From Candidatus Aquidulcis sp. (GTDB taxonomy: Bacteria > Chloroflexota > Limnocylindria > Limnocylindrales > Limnocylindraceae), in the NCBI GenBank assembly GCA_009919005.1, contig RGCW01000006.1, positions 1 through 33,140 on the forward strand: DNA of 33,140 nucleotides. Direction: 5' to 3'. Numbering within the stretch: the first letter of the stretch is position 1; each line of letters starts with the position of its first letter. Positions 16,806 through 26,331 of this stretch are shown piece by piece. A program made the translations under genes and the position numbers. The notes beneath the pieces were generated by a model. The model searched no databases, was not told the origin of the DNA, and was given only the letters and a program-made list of their open reading frames with translations.

Positions 16806-18092
16806 CTAGGCTTCGAGGCCCTCCCAGAGCCCACCACTCGCCCAACTCAGGCGTGGGCGCTCTACGGGTGTCCCATCGACATTTCGCTCGCGCTGTGCCA
16901 CGGCCTGCAGGGGAACCGGTGGTGTCCAGCACGCTTTCACGTCACTCTCTTCAACAATTCTGCGCCGCTTATCAATGCCGCAATACGACACCTTGCCGAT
17001 GACGGAACGTCGCATATGTCGGCAGCTTCCACACGAAGCGGTAGGGGTCTTGCAGACCCAGCACCGACCTGACTCCTCTTGGATCGCGCTGCAGGTTGGA
17101 CAGCGCCACGTGAGCACTGGCGCGGCACTCACGGCTCGGACATTGGCTGCTGGCGCGCCGCTTGAGTCAGTCACTGTCGCCGTGATCCGGAAATCACGGC
17201 GAGTGCTGAGGATGATCGTTCCCGGATTGAGGACGATAGAGATACGACCCACCGAAGCGCTCGTTGAAATCTCAACACTCTTTGATGTCTGATTTCCTGC
17301 ACCATCTGTCGCAGTGATCGTCAAGACATTCGTGCCGTCGCGCAGGGCGATGGCGATGCTGAAGGCTCCCTTTGTTGACGATCGTCCACTCTCAATCGTT
17401 CCGGTCGTCTCGTTTCGAACCTGCACGTCAATATCTTTGTCCGTCTTCCCTGTGACAGATACGGAATCACCGCTCAAGATATCTCCAGGTTTCGGACTCG
17501 TGATCGAAAGCGCGGGCGGTGAGGTGTCGCGCACAACAGTGACTGGATTGGATCGATTTCCTTCGACACCGTTGACCACCACGACTGCCTCGATCACATT
17601 GGATCCTGCCGCGAGTGGGATCTGCGCGATCTCAAATCCTGCAGTTTTGGGCATCGCAACCTCAGCTCCCGTAATGACAGATCCGTCGTCACGTGTGATT
17701 AGGATTCGGATGAGCGCATCGCTCGTCGCGAGCAGGTCTTGCGGCAGACTCCCGCTCAGCGTCATTGTCGACGCAGCGGTAATTGGGTCACTCGGCTCGT
17801 TCAAGGTTGGTCGCCCTGGTTCAAGTGATGGGGGTGGTGGCGTTGGTGATCCACCACTCCCAATTGAGGTGATAAATGGGAGTGCGATCGCAGCGAGTCC
17901 AATCGCCCCAACAATGACGGCGAGCGTGATCACAGTGGAGATGGCAGCGGTGATGCTACTACCAATGGAGCGCGAGCCCCGTTGCGATCGCTGCGAGGAA
18001 GAGTCAACTCGATAGGGGGGCGTATACCCCTCGGAGCGGCCACTCGGACCGCGCCGCGGGGGCGTTGTACCCGATCTACGGAAGAGTCCCAT
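16806..18092 (-). CDS. Membrane-anchored Ig-like-domain protein fused in frame to a Cys-rich zinc-ribbon module (possible deletion fusion)
   Basis: N-terminal TM (ITLAVIVGAIGLAAIALPFI), Pro-rich linker and Ig-like repeats (SPPALSITSPKPGDILSGDSVSVTGKTD; ITATVTDSSGAPAAN), then abruptly WRCPTCSAIQEESGRCWVCKTPTASCGSCRHMRR...CGIDKRRR. Confidence 0.75.
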   Translation of the reverse strand: MGLFRRSGTTPPRRGPSGRSEGYTPPYRVDSSSQRSQRGSRSIGSSITAAISTVITLAVIVGAIGLAAIALPFITSIGSGGSPTPPPPSLEPGRPTLNEPSDPITAASTMTLSGSLPQDLLATSDALIRILITRDDGSVITGAEVAMPKTAGFEIAQIPLAAGSNVIEAVVVVNGVEGNRSNPVTVVRDTSPPALSITSPKPGDILSGDSVSVTGKTDKDIDVQVRNETTGTIESGRSSTKGAFSIAIALRDGTNVLTITATDGAGNQTSKSVEISTSASVGRISIVLNPGTIILSTRRDFRITATVTDSSGAPAANVRAVSAAPVLTWRCPTCSAIQEESGRCWVCKTPTASCGSCRHMRRSVIGKVSYCGIDKRRRIVEESDVKACWTPPVPLQAVAQRERNVDGTPVERPRLSWASGGLWEGLEA

Positions 18093-18138
18093 GACACGAT
18101 TCTCGCACGCACCGCGTTGAGACCGCTACGCTCCAACG

Positions 18139-19623
18139 ATGCCTGAACTGCCGAGTGACCCCGAGCTGATTCGTGAGATGCGCGAGCGTGTGGCGCATGC
18201 TCGCCGCGAGGTCGTGGTTGCGATCGCTGAAGGGCGCGGCACTGACGCCTGGCGCGCGGCGCAGATCGCCCTGGAGTCTCGCGGACGCTTTGGCATTCGG
18301 ATGGGGTTGGAGCGTTCGACCGCTCTCCTCGCTGCGCTCGGATCACCTGAGGAGCGCGTTCGTGGCGCCCTCGTTGCTGGGACCAATGGAAAGGGGAGTG
18401 TGGTCGCCCTGGTATCGGCGGCCCTTCGCGCCGCCGGTGTGCGTCATGCCACTACACCGAAACCACACCTGGTTAGCTATCGAGAGCGTGTGCAGATTGA
18501 TGGGCGACCGCTACCTCCACTCCCGTTTGCCCAATCAGTCGCACGCGCCCTTGATGCAGCGGATCAGATTGAGGCGCGAGTCGGGCCCGCGACCGAGTTT
18601 GAACTCCTTGTTGGTGCCGTATTTGACGCGCTACGAGAAAAGGAGATCAACACAGCGATCGTTGAGGTTGGGCTAGGCGGTCGACTTGATGCGACCCACG
18701 CCTGGGATGGCGGAGTCGCCGTGGTGACAAACGTGGGGCTGGATCATCAGCAGTATTTGGGAGACACCATAGAAGCGATCGCCAACGAGAAGGCGGCGAT
18801 CATCATGCGAGGTAACCACGCAGTCACGGGCGCGAGCGAACGCGGTGGTGCACTTGATGTCATCCGACACCATGCACAGCGGGCTGGCGCACCACTGACC
18901 ATTGCACATGCTGGAGTGACTCGCTCGCTCGGGCGATCGGGCATTGAGGTCGAGCTCGAGGGGCGTGGCCGAGTCCATGTCGGTCTGCTGGGACGCCATC
19001 AAGGGGCAAATGCGGCGGTTGCTGCAGCAACCCTGGATGCGCTCGGCAAGGCTGGGATCGTCTCAGTGAACGATGAGCAGTTGCGCCACGGCTTCGCCAC
19101 AGCACGGTGGGCCGGTCGGCTGGAATTGATACCTGGTGCCCTTGGCAGTGGCGATGAACGCGATCTACTTCTTGACGGTGCACACAACGAAGATGGTGCA
19201 GCCGCACTTGCTGCATCGCTGGGAGACCTTGCGCCAGAGTTGCGTGGTTCCAATGGAACCCACGCCGCCCCGCTCGTGCTGATCTTGGCGGTTATGGCCG
19301 ACAAGTCCGTGGCAGAACTCTGCACCGCACTTGCTGCCGCGCCAGAGTTGCGCACGGCACAGGTGATCTGCACAAGTGTTGGTGATGTTCGGTCGCTTGC
19401 CCCCGAGCAGCTTGTTGCACAGGTGCGTACTGCTGGTTTGGGCGCTTCGGTTTGCAGCGCCGCAGATCCCCTCGAAGCCCTGATGATCGCTGCGCAACAA
19501 AATGGACCAATCATCGTTGCTGGATCGCTCTATCTCGTCGGTGCGATTCGCAGTGAGTTGATGCGTCGCGGCACGCTTCCCGATGACGGTAGTCGCGACG
19601 ACGTGGCAGGATCATCCATATGA
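18139..19623 (+). CDS. folC: Folylpolyglutamate synthase/dihydrofolate synthase
   Basis: VAGTNGKGSVVALV, VEVGLGGRLDATHAWDG, GLDHQQYLGDTIEAIANEKAAII, LLLDGAHNEDGAAAL. Confidence 0.93.
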   Translation: MPELPSDPELIREMRERVAHARREVVVAIAEGRGTDAWRAAQIALESRGRFGIRMGLERSTALLAALGSPEERVRGALVAGTNGKGSVVALVSAALRAAGVRHATTPKPHLVSYRERVQIDGRPLPPLPFAQSVARALDAADQIEARVGPATEFELLVGAVFDALREKEINTAIVEVGLGGRLDATHAWDGGVAVVTNVGLDHQQYLGDTIEAIANEKAAIIMRGNHAVTGASERGGALDVIRHHAQRAGAPLTIAHAGVTRSLGRSGIEVELEGRGRVHVGLLGRHQGANAAVAAATLDALGKAGIVSVNDEQLRHGFATARWAGRLELIPGALGSGDERDLLLDGAHNEDGAAALAASLGDLAPELRGSNGTHAAPLVLILAVMADKSVAELCTALAAAPELRTAQVICTSVGDVRSLAPEQLVAQVRTAGLGASVCSAADPLEALMIAAQQNGPIIVAGSLYLVGAIRSELMRRGTLPDDGSRDDVAGSSI

Positions 19624-20798
19624 ACGAACGTTACGCTCGACGCGAATCGGTGAGCCACTCGTACGGGCCTCTCCCTGCAACTCCGGTTGGTCCGCTGCTC
19701 GTTGCTGAGTCCACTCGACCTGGGCACACAGAGGTGTCTGTTGCTGATGAGATGGCACGTCTGATCCCAGCCATTGAGAGACTTCGTCGAGTGCTACCCG
19801 AGTTGGCACTCAGTGCTGATACTCAGAAGGTTGAGGTGGCCGCCGCAGCCCTGGATGCTGGAGCACACATGCTCAACGATATCTGGGGGACCCGAGCCGA
19901 CGACTCGATGCTGCGCTTGGCTGCAGAGCGCGGCGTACCGATCGTGGTGATGCATAACCGTACCGCTGTCGCGACGGGCGAACACGCAGCCGCCTTTGCT
20001 GATGAGTTCCTCGAAGAGATGGCGGCGGTTGCTGCCAGGGGGCGCGCCCTTGGGATCCCGCCAGAGCGGCTCATCCTCGACCCTGGCTTCGGCTTCGGGA
20101 AGGGCCCAGCCCAGAACCTCGTCACGCTGCGTCTCCTCGGTGCACTCAGGGATCTGGGTCACCCGGTCCTCCTGGGCACGAGTCGCAAGTCCACCCTCGG
20201 TCGGATCATCGATGGGGCGCCAGCGGATCGACTCGCCGCGACGATAGCGACGAGCGCGCTGGGTGCCATCGCTGGGGCAGACATTGTGCGTGTGCACGAC
20301 GTTCTCGAGAACCGAGATGCCGTGCGCGTGATCGACGCGACGCTGCGCGCGACGGGTGACCAGCCCGACGAGGAGATTGGCCCCAACCCAAACCGGGCTG
20401 ATCGTCCGCCACGCCCACATCAACGCGACCGCATCACGGTGCGAAACGTGCGATTTGATGCCGCTCACGGAGTCTATCCAGAGGAGCATCTCAAGCCACA
20501 GCCGTTCTTCGTTGATGTGGAGGTTGACGCCGACCTTGCTCCAGCGGGGCGAGGAGACGCACTGGCAGCTTCCGTGGACTACAGCGAATTAGTTCGTATC
20601 GCCGTTGAACGCGTCGGCACCGGTGGCCACGCGGACCTGATTGAGTCGCTAGCAGAGCGTATCGCGGACGGTGCGCTAGAGGTTGTGAGAGGGAGCGGCG
20701 CACGCGTGTACGAGATCAGAGTTCGTGTGCGGAAGCCACTCGCAGCCGTTGCTGCGGCAATTGATTGGGCTGGCGTTGAGGTGGTGCGAACGCCGTAG
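19620..20798 (+). CDS. Dihydropteroate synthase (N-terminal region missing) fused to dihydroneopterin aldolase
   Basis: ATGA overlap with folC; ESTRPGHTEVSVADEMARLIPAIERL, SADTQKVEVAAAALDAGAHMLNDIWG, LDPGFGFGKGPAQNL, GTSRKSTLGRIID (FolP); then ITVRNVRFDAAHGVYPEEHLKPQPFFVDVEV...VRKPLAAVAAAIDWAGVEV (FolB). Confidence 0.88.
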   Translation: MNERYARRESVSHSYGPLPATPVGPLLVAESTRPGHTEVSVADEMARLIPAIERLRRVLPELALSADTQKVEVAAAALDAGAHMLNDIWGTRADDSMLRLAAERGVPIVVMHNRTAVATGEHAAAFADEFLEEMAAVAARGRALGIPPERLILDPGFGFGKGPAQNLVTLRLLGALRDLGHPVLLGTSRKSTLGRIIDGAPADRLAATIATSALGAIAGADIVRVHDVLENRDAVRVIDATLRATGDQPDEEIGPNPNRADRPPRPHQRDRITVRNVRFDAAHGVYPEEHLKPQPFFVDVEVDADLAPAGRGDALAASVDYSELVRIAVERVGTGGHADLIESLAERIADGALEVVRGSGARVYEIRVRVRKPLAAVAAAIDWAGVEVVRTP

Positions 20799-20816
20799 TC
20801 AAAAACGAACTACGAC

Positions 20817-22055
20817 CTACTCCGTCGGTCGGACGCCAAGCACCACGACGATGGAAAGCTTCTCAGCGCCGCGCAGCACGGTCAGGGTGATTGAGGTTCC
20901 CGGTGCGTACTGCACTAAGAGGTCTTGCAGAGGATGACCCTCATCAATCTGGGTGTCGTTGACCTGTACGATGATGTCGCCGTCTTCAAGGCCCGCCGAC
21001 TCCGCCGGACTTCCAGGAATAATGGGTGACGTCGTTCCATCACCAACAATCCAAGCACCAGCGCTCACAGGGAGGTTGTTCTCTTTGGCGAGGCGCAGAT
21101 CAATCGTGGAGTATCGGACGCCAATCCACGGGCGCGAAAGTGGCGTTCCCGCCAATGCTTGCTCCAGGATCGGACGAGCGATGTCTATCGGAATCGCGAA
21201 ACCAATGCCAGAGCCTTCGGTAGAAATTGCTGTGTTGATACCGATGACAGCGCCGCTGCTATCAACGAGCGCGCCACCTGAATTGCCTGGGTTAATCGCC
21301 GCATCCGTTTGGATCAGCCCGTGGATTGATCCACTTTCGGTGGTGATATCACGGCCGAGAGCAGAGACGATTCCTGCAGTTACCGAGTTGGTGTAGACGC
21401 CAAGTGGTGAGCCGATTGCGATGGCAGTTTGCCCAACCTTGATCCCTCCGGATCGTCCGAGCGTGGCGGTGGGGAGTCCAGCTGCGTCAATCTTTACGAT
21501 CGCCAGATCGGTCAGTGTGTCAATGCCGTAAACCGTTCCTGCAAAGTCACGACCGTCTTTCAGGTGAACCAATATGTCTGTTGCATCTGCGACCACATGT
21601 TTGTTCGTGACGATCCAACCGTCTGCCGAATAGATCACGCCAGAGCCGATGGCATCGCCAGCGGCGGTCGTGATCTCAAGTGTGACGATTGCGGGCGAGA
21701 CACGTTCCGCCACGGCGACGATCGCCGACTGCTCGGAGACGAGCGTCTGACGGATTTGTGTCGTGATATCAGCGCCTGAAAAGCCATCAAGGAGCAGGAT
21801 TGTGGCCGCAGCACCTCCCCCAGCTCCAAAGAGGAGCGAGAGCGACAACATTCCGATGACGGCACCACGACTGAGCGAGCCGGTCCCCGCACGCAGTGAG
21901 TTCCGTGCCGCTTGAAGCGGACCACTCTCTCGGGGCAGAAACGATGCGGGGTTGGCGGCTGGCTCTGGCTCAAAGCGTAACGGGGCCCGCCGTCGGGCTG
22001 GGGCCTTCGCCCCCTTCTTCGCCGTAGCCGTTGTGCGCTTCGCCTTGTCAGCCAC
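20817..22055 (-). CDS. HtrA/DegP-family trypsin-like serine protease with PDZ domain, membrane-anchored
   Basis: GTG start at 22055 (MADKAKRTT...), AAGGAG upstream; TNKHVV, DTLTDLAIVKI, GNSGGAL catalytic triad; C-terminal PDZ (GSPAESAGLEDGDIIVQVN). Confidence 0.92.
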   Translation of the reverse strand: MADKAKRTTATAKKGAKAPARRRAPLRFEPEPAANPASFLPRESGPLQAARNSLRAGTGSLSRGAVIGMLSLSLLFGAGGGAAATILLLDGFSGADITTQIRQTLVSEQSAIVAVAERVSPAIVTLEITTAAGDAIGSGVIYSADGWIVTNKHVVADATDILVHLKDGRDFAGTVYGIDTLTDLAIVKIDAAGLPTATLGRSGGIKVGQTAIAIGSPLGVYTNSVTAGIVSALGRDITTESGSIHGLIQTDAAINPGNSGGALVDSSGAVIGINTAISTEGSGIGFAIPIDIARPILEQALAGTPLSRPWIGVRYSTIDLRLAKENNLPVSAGAWIVGDGTTSPIIPGSPAESAGLEDGDIIVQVNDTQIDEGHPLQDLLVQYAPGTSITLTVLRGAEKLSIVVVLGVRPTE

Positions 22056-23802
22056 CTGGGTTCTCCTTCGGTTCATCCGGGTTCGTAGGTGCCGCGCTCA
22101 CTTGGGTGGGCGTCTCGCTCACCGTAGAGGATGGAGGGTCTGCACGTAGAACTCGGCGTAGGCGGAGTGAAGTTTTCGCAACCTCGCCGAGGAGTGCTGC
22201 TGCTCGTCGGCCGAAGCTGACGAGGGTCGCTGGGCCAGGGGGAGTGGGCGATGGATCCGGCACCTCTTCACCGAGCGCCTCGGGATCGGCGGGGAAGGTC
22301 AGGGCGAAACTCGTCCCTTCGCCAGGCAGGCTTTCGACCACAATGCGGCCCGCGTGCAGGTCGACGATTGATTTCACGATCGCGAGGCCAAGGCCCGACC
22401 CGGTGGCCCGCGCCGCACGATTGGCAGCGGCGAGGCCCTCGGTACCGCGGTAGAAGCGATCAAAGATTCGCGGCAACTCCTCAGAAGAGATGCCAACGCC
22501 AGTGTCGCGAACCGTCACTGTGGCGGCACCCGTCGAGAGGAGTTGGATTGAGACGACGACGTTCCCTCCGCGCGGGGTGAATTTGAGGGCGTTCGCAACA
22601 AGGTTCGCAACCGCCTGTCCTACAAGCGCAGGATCGTGACGAACAAGAACTTTTCGCGTTGGCAATCGCTCATCAACGGCTACACCTGCTCGTCGGGCGC
22701 CCGCCGCCGCCTGCTCCACTGCCGCACGTACGCTCCCGCGCATGTCAGTCACCACAAAGGCTGGACGAGCGATTCCCGCATCAAACCGGGAGAGCTCCAA
22801 AATGTTGGACGTCAGAGCGTCCATTCGTTCGAGTTGGCGGCTCGACTCTACGAAGAGCTTCTTTCGCGTTGCCTCATCGGTGGAAGGATCTTGGAGCAGG
22901 TCAACAAATGCGCGCAGTGCGGCGAGTGGGGTTCGGAGTTCGTGGGAAACATCAGCAAGGTGCTCCTGGCCCAGATCGCGTTCTCGACGAAGGGCCTTCA
23001 TTGACCCCTCGAGTCGGTCGGCCATGAGGTTGAACTTCGTGAGGAGTGCCACCATCTCATCGTTTGCGGCAACGTCAATGCCAGTCGGGACACGTGCGGA
23101 AAGGTTCCCCTCGCTGATCGCCGTGGCGGTTTCGGAGAGGAGTTGTACCGGTTTCGCAAAACGAGCCGCTGCAATTGCCGAAATGATGATCGCAACGATC
23201 ATTGCAACGATTCCTACAAAGGTGATCGTCCCTGTGATTCCTGCGATGCGCCATTCGCGGGTGGTGAGCGGAGAGATCAGCGTGACTTCAATTGCAACTG
23301 AGGATGGTGCGCCACCAATCAGCTCGACACTGGGCTCTAGTTGAATGGAATCTCGAGCCTCATCTGCGGCCAGTACCGCACTGTCAGAGCTGATGAGGAA
23401 CTCGGAATCTGCCGCAGGAGAGAAGTGTTCCGTATCGGGGTTCAAGGTTCCAAATCGCACGAGAACATCAGCACGAGCAATCTCCAAAGCGAGTTGCTGA
23501 AGTTCAGGGTCCTGCAGCAAGAATCGCTCGCGCACCTTGACATTAAGTTTCCCTTTGCTATCAATGATTTGCTTGTTCCCTGCCACACTTTGAGCGAGGC
23601 TCCGCACGCTGCTCAAGACTGCGGATGCACGGGCCGATTGCGCGGCACGCTCCTGAATCTCGAATTCTTGTGCGGCGCGATCAACGACGAGGAAACCAGA
23701 GATGGCGAGTGCAATCGCTACGATGCCAAGAAAGGCGATCGTTAGGCGAGCGCGAAGTCCTCTGGGCGGTATGCCGTACAGGGAGTCAAGCTGCGGGCTC
23801 AG
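22048..23802 (-). CDS. Two-component sensor histidine kinase (TM, HAMP, HisKA, HATPase_c)
   Basis: DVSHELRTPLAALRAFVDLL, NLVANALKFTPRGGNV, DTGVGISSEELPRIFDRFYRG, GSGLGLAIVKSIVDLH. Extended past the ORF-track start (23616) because the in-frame upstream codons give a basic segment plus TM helix (RARLTIAFLGIVAIALAISGFLVVDRAAQEF); candidate CTG start at 23802. Confidence 0.85.
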   Translation of the reverse strand: MSPQLDSLYGIPPRGLRARLTIAFLGIVAIALAISGFLVVDRAAQEFEIQERAAQSARASAVLSSVRSLAQSVAGNKQIIDSKGKLNVKVRERFLLQDPELQQLALEIARADVLVRFGTLNPDTEHFSPAADSEFLISSDSAVLAADEARDSIQLEPSVELIGGAPSSVAIEVTLISPLTTREWRIAGITGTITFVGIVAMIVAIIISAIAAARFAKPVQLLSETATAISEGNLSARVPTGIDVAANDEMVALLTKFNLMADRLEGSMKALRRERDLGQEHLADVSHELRTPLAALRAFVDLLQDPSTDEATRKKLFVESSRQLERMDALTSNILELSRFDAGIARPAFVVTDMRGSVRAAVEQAAAGARRAGVAVDERLPTRKVLVRHDPALVGQAVANLVANALKFTPRGGNVVVSIQLLSTGAATVTVRDTGVGISSEELPRIFDRFYRGTEGLAAANRAARATGSGLGLAIVKSIVDLHAGRIVVESLPGEGTSFALTFPADPEALGEEVPDPSPTPPGPATLVSFGRRAAALLGEVAKTSLRLRRVLRADPPSSTVSETPTQVSAAPTNPDEPKENPGG

Positions 23803-24527
23803 GCGCCACCCCGTTCACCACGCTCACTTCGGTCGGAGAAGCTGTATCCAACGCCACGTACAGTCAACACAAAACGTGGCTTGGCGGGGTTCGGTTCAAC
23901 TTTGTCGCGCAGGTGGCTCACATGAACGTTGATCGTCTTCTCGTCTCCCGCGATCGCTGCGTCGTAGTCGCGGACTCGTTCAAGGAGATCGCGGCGAGCG
24001 AATACACGTCCAGGCTTCTCGGCAAGGATGCGCAAGATCTCAAATTCGGTTGGGGTCAGAGGGATGCGCGAGCCGCCCCGCGTAACCTTGCGGCGTTCTA
24101 GGTCGATGACCAGGTCCTCAGCACGGATCACGCGACCACCCATTGCGTCAGCGAGATCGCCGTAGGCGCGGCGCAGTTGCGACTTCACCCGAGTGAGCAG
24201 TTCGCGAACGCGGAATGGCTTCGTCATGTAGTCGTCCGCACCGAGCTCCAAGCCGAGGATCGTGTCGACCTCCTCATCTCGAGCGGTCAGGATGATCACC
24301 GGCGCCTTGGATCCTCCGGCTCGCAAACGGCGCAGGAGTTCGAAACCGTCAATCCCGGGGAGTCGAACATCAAGGATGAGCAGGTCTGGCGCCTGTTTCA
24401 TCCCGATCTCGAGGCCCTTGTCGCCCGTGGCGGCCATCAGCGGCAGGTAGCCCTCGCCCTTCAGCGCCACCTCGAGGGCGAGCGCGACGGCCGGATCGTC
24501 TTCTACAACAAGGATCGTGGCTGACAT
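23799..24527 (-). CDS. OmpR/PhoB-family response regulator
   Basis: TILVVEDDPAVALALEVAL, LILDVRLPGIDGFELLRRLR, LTARDEEVDTILGLELGADDYMTKPF, winged-helix C-terminus TVRGVGYSF. Confidence 0.95.
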   Translation of the reverse strand: MSATILVVEDDPAVALALEVALKGEGYLPLMAATGDKGLEIGMKQAPDLLILDVRLPGIDGFELLRRLRAGGSKAPVIILTARDEEVDTILGLELGADDYMTKPFRVRELLTRVKSQLRRAYGDLADAMGGRVIRAEDLVIDLERRKVTRGGSRIPLTPTEFEILRILAEKPGRVFARRDLLERVRDYDAAIAGDEKTINVHVSHLRDKVEPNPAKPRFVLTVRGVGYSFSDRSERGERGGA

Positions 24528-24569
24528 GCGCCGATGCTACACCCCTGACGGGGCTATCCTTCGCCTCAC

Positions 24570-26306
24570 ATGAGCACGCCAAGCGCCCCCCAGGTCATCA
24601 ACGGCAACCTAACGCCCGCCGCCACCCTCGCGGTCAAGGAGCGTGGGAAGGCCCTCCTGAGCCGCCCGACCCTCAACAAGGACACAGCCTTCAGCCGCGA
24701 GGAGCGACGCCTCCTTGGCCTTGATGGACTCCTCCCCGCCTCCATCCTGACGCTGGACGAGCAGGTTGCGGTGGAGCTGGTCAAGATCCGCCGCAAGCAG
24801 GATCCACTAGAGCGCTACATCGGCCTCGCCGCACTTCAAGACCGTAATGAGACGCTCTTCTATCGACTGCTCGTAGAGAATGTCGAAGAGTTCCTCCCTA
24901 TCGTCTACACACCCACCGTTGGTGAGGCCTGCAAGCGCTGGAGTCAGATCTGGCGTCGAGCCCGCGGCGCATGGATCACGCCAGAAGATGCACAACGCAT
25001 CCCCGAACTGCTGCGCAACGCATCTGGCGGTTCAGAGATTCGACTCATCGTTGTTACGGACAACGAGCGAATCCTTGGACTCGGCGATCTTGGCGTGGGC
25101 GGCATGGGCATTCCGATCGGGAAGCTTTCGCTTTACACGGCCGCCGCGGGAATCCAACCATCGTGGGCGCTCCCCGTGTCGCTTGATGTTGGGTCTGACA
25201 ACCGAGAGCTGACCGCTGACCCGAACTACCTCGGACGTCGTACACCGCGACTTCGTGGCGCAGAATATGACGCATTCATTGAATCATTCGTGCGCGGCGT
25301 GCAGACGGCGTTTCCCGGATGCGTCATTCAATGGGAAGACTTCAAGCAGCAGAACGCCATTCGCATCCTTGAACGGTACCGAGGCTCCGTTCCGTCATTC
25401 AACGATGACATCCAAGGCACTGGCGCCGTTGCACTCGCTGGCATCATTGCTGCGATCGTTGCGGGAGGCGGGTCAGGAAGTGGCACACTCAATGATCAGC
25501 GATTCCTCTTTTACGGGGCCGGTGCAGCAACACTCGGCATCGCGCGGCTCTTGCGTCACACCCTTGCTGCGGTCGGCGTGCAGGGAACTGCGCTGGAGAG
25601 TGCGATCATCGCTCTCGACTCCAAAGGTGTCGTGCACGATGGTCGATCGGAACTTGGCGACGGCAAGAGTGAGCTTGCACTCTCGAGCGATGCCGTCTCT
25701 GCTTTGGGAATCGGCAATTTGCTGAACGCTGGGCTGACGGAGGTGATCACACAGATCAAACCAACCGTCTTGATCGGCACAAGTGGCCAGACTGATGCGT
25801 TCACGGAACATGCAATCCGTGCCATGGCGATGAGTGCCCGAGCACCGCTGATCTGGCCGCTCTCTAATCCGACCTCGTGCGCAGAGGCAACGCCAAGCGA
25901 CATCCTTGCCTGGAGTGATGGCCGTGCAATCGTTGCAACCGGCTCACCCTTTGACCCCGTCGTTGTAGCCGGGATCAGCCGAACGATCAGCCAGGCGAAC
26001 AACGTCTATATCTTCCCTGGAGTTGGCCTTGCCGCCATCGCAGGGAGACTCAAGTCCATTCCAGACGAGGCCTTCATCGTTGCGGCGCAACGCTTGGCGC
26101 AACTCACGGCAGAGAGCCGACCGGCAGGCGGAGCGCTCTACCCACCACTCGCGGACCTTCGATCCATTAGTCGGGCAATCGCCATCGGGGTGATTGAGGC
26201 TGGGGCGGCGGCGGGTTGGGCGAACGCAGCGGATGGGGTGCGCGCGGCCGAACTCGTTGATGGGGCGATGTGGAGCCCAACCTACCGCACGTACGTTCCC
26301 GCCTAA
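24570..26306 (+). CDS. Malic enzyme (NAD-type malate dehydrogenase, oxaloacetate-decarboxylating)
   Basis: FLPIVYTPTVGEACKRWSQI, RILGLGDLGVGGMGIPIGKLSLYTAAAGI, FNDDIQGTGAVALAGI, PLSNPTSCAEATPSD. Confidence 0.94.
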   Translation: MSTPSAPQVINGNLTPAATLAVKERGKALLSRPTLNKDTAFSREERRLLGLDGLLPASILTLDEQVAVELVKIRRKQDPLERYIGLAALQDRNETLFYRLLVENVEEFLPIVYTPTVGEACKRWSQIWRRARGAWITPEDAQRIPELLRNASGGSEIRLIVVTDNERILGLGDLGVGGMGIPIGKLSLYTAAAGIQPSWALPVSLDVGSDNRELTADPNYLGRRTPRLRGAEYDAFIESFVRGVQTAFPGCVIQWEDFKQQNAIRILERYRGSVPSFNDDIQGTGAVALAGIIAAIVAGGGSGSGTLNDQRFLFYGAGAATLGIARLLRHTLAAVGVQGTALESAIIALDSKGVVHDGRSELGDGKSELALSSDAVSALGIGNLLNAGLTEVITQIKPTVLIGTSGQTDAFTEHAIRAMAMSARAPLIWPLSNPTSCAEATPSDILAWSDGRAIVATGSPFDPVVVAGISRTISQANNVYIFPGVGLAAIAGRLKSIPDEAFIVAAQRLAQLTAESRPAGGALYPPLADLRSISRAIAIGVIEAGAAAGWANAADGVRAAELVDGAMWSPTYRTYVPA

Positions 26307-26331
26307 ACTACCGAGAGCGAAAGGGGGAGTC

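Noticed and set aside
20794-20814. Small inverted repeat CGTAGT...ACTACG between convergent folPB and htrA
   Set aside because: Only 6 bp with a 9-nt loop and partly within the folPB stop; too weak to call a terminator.
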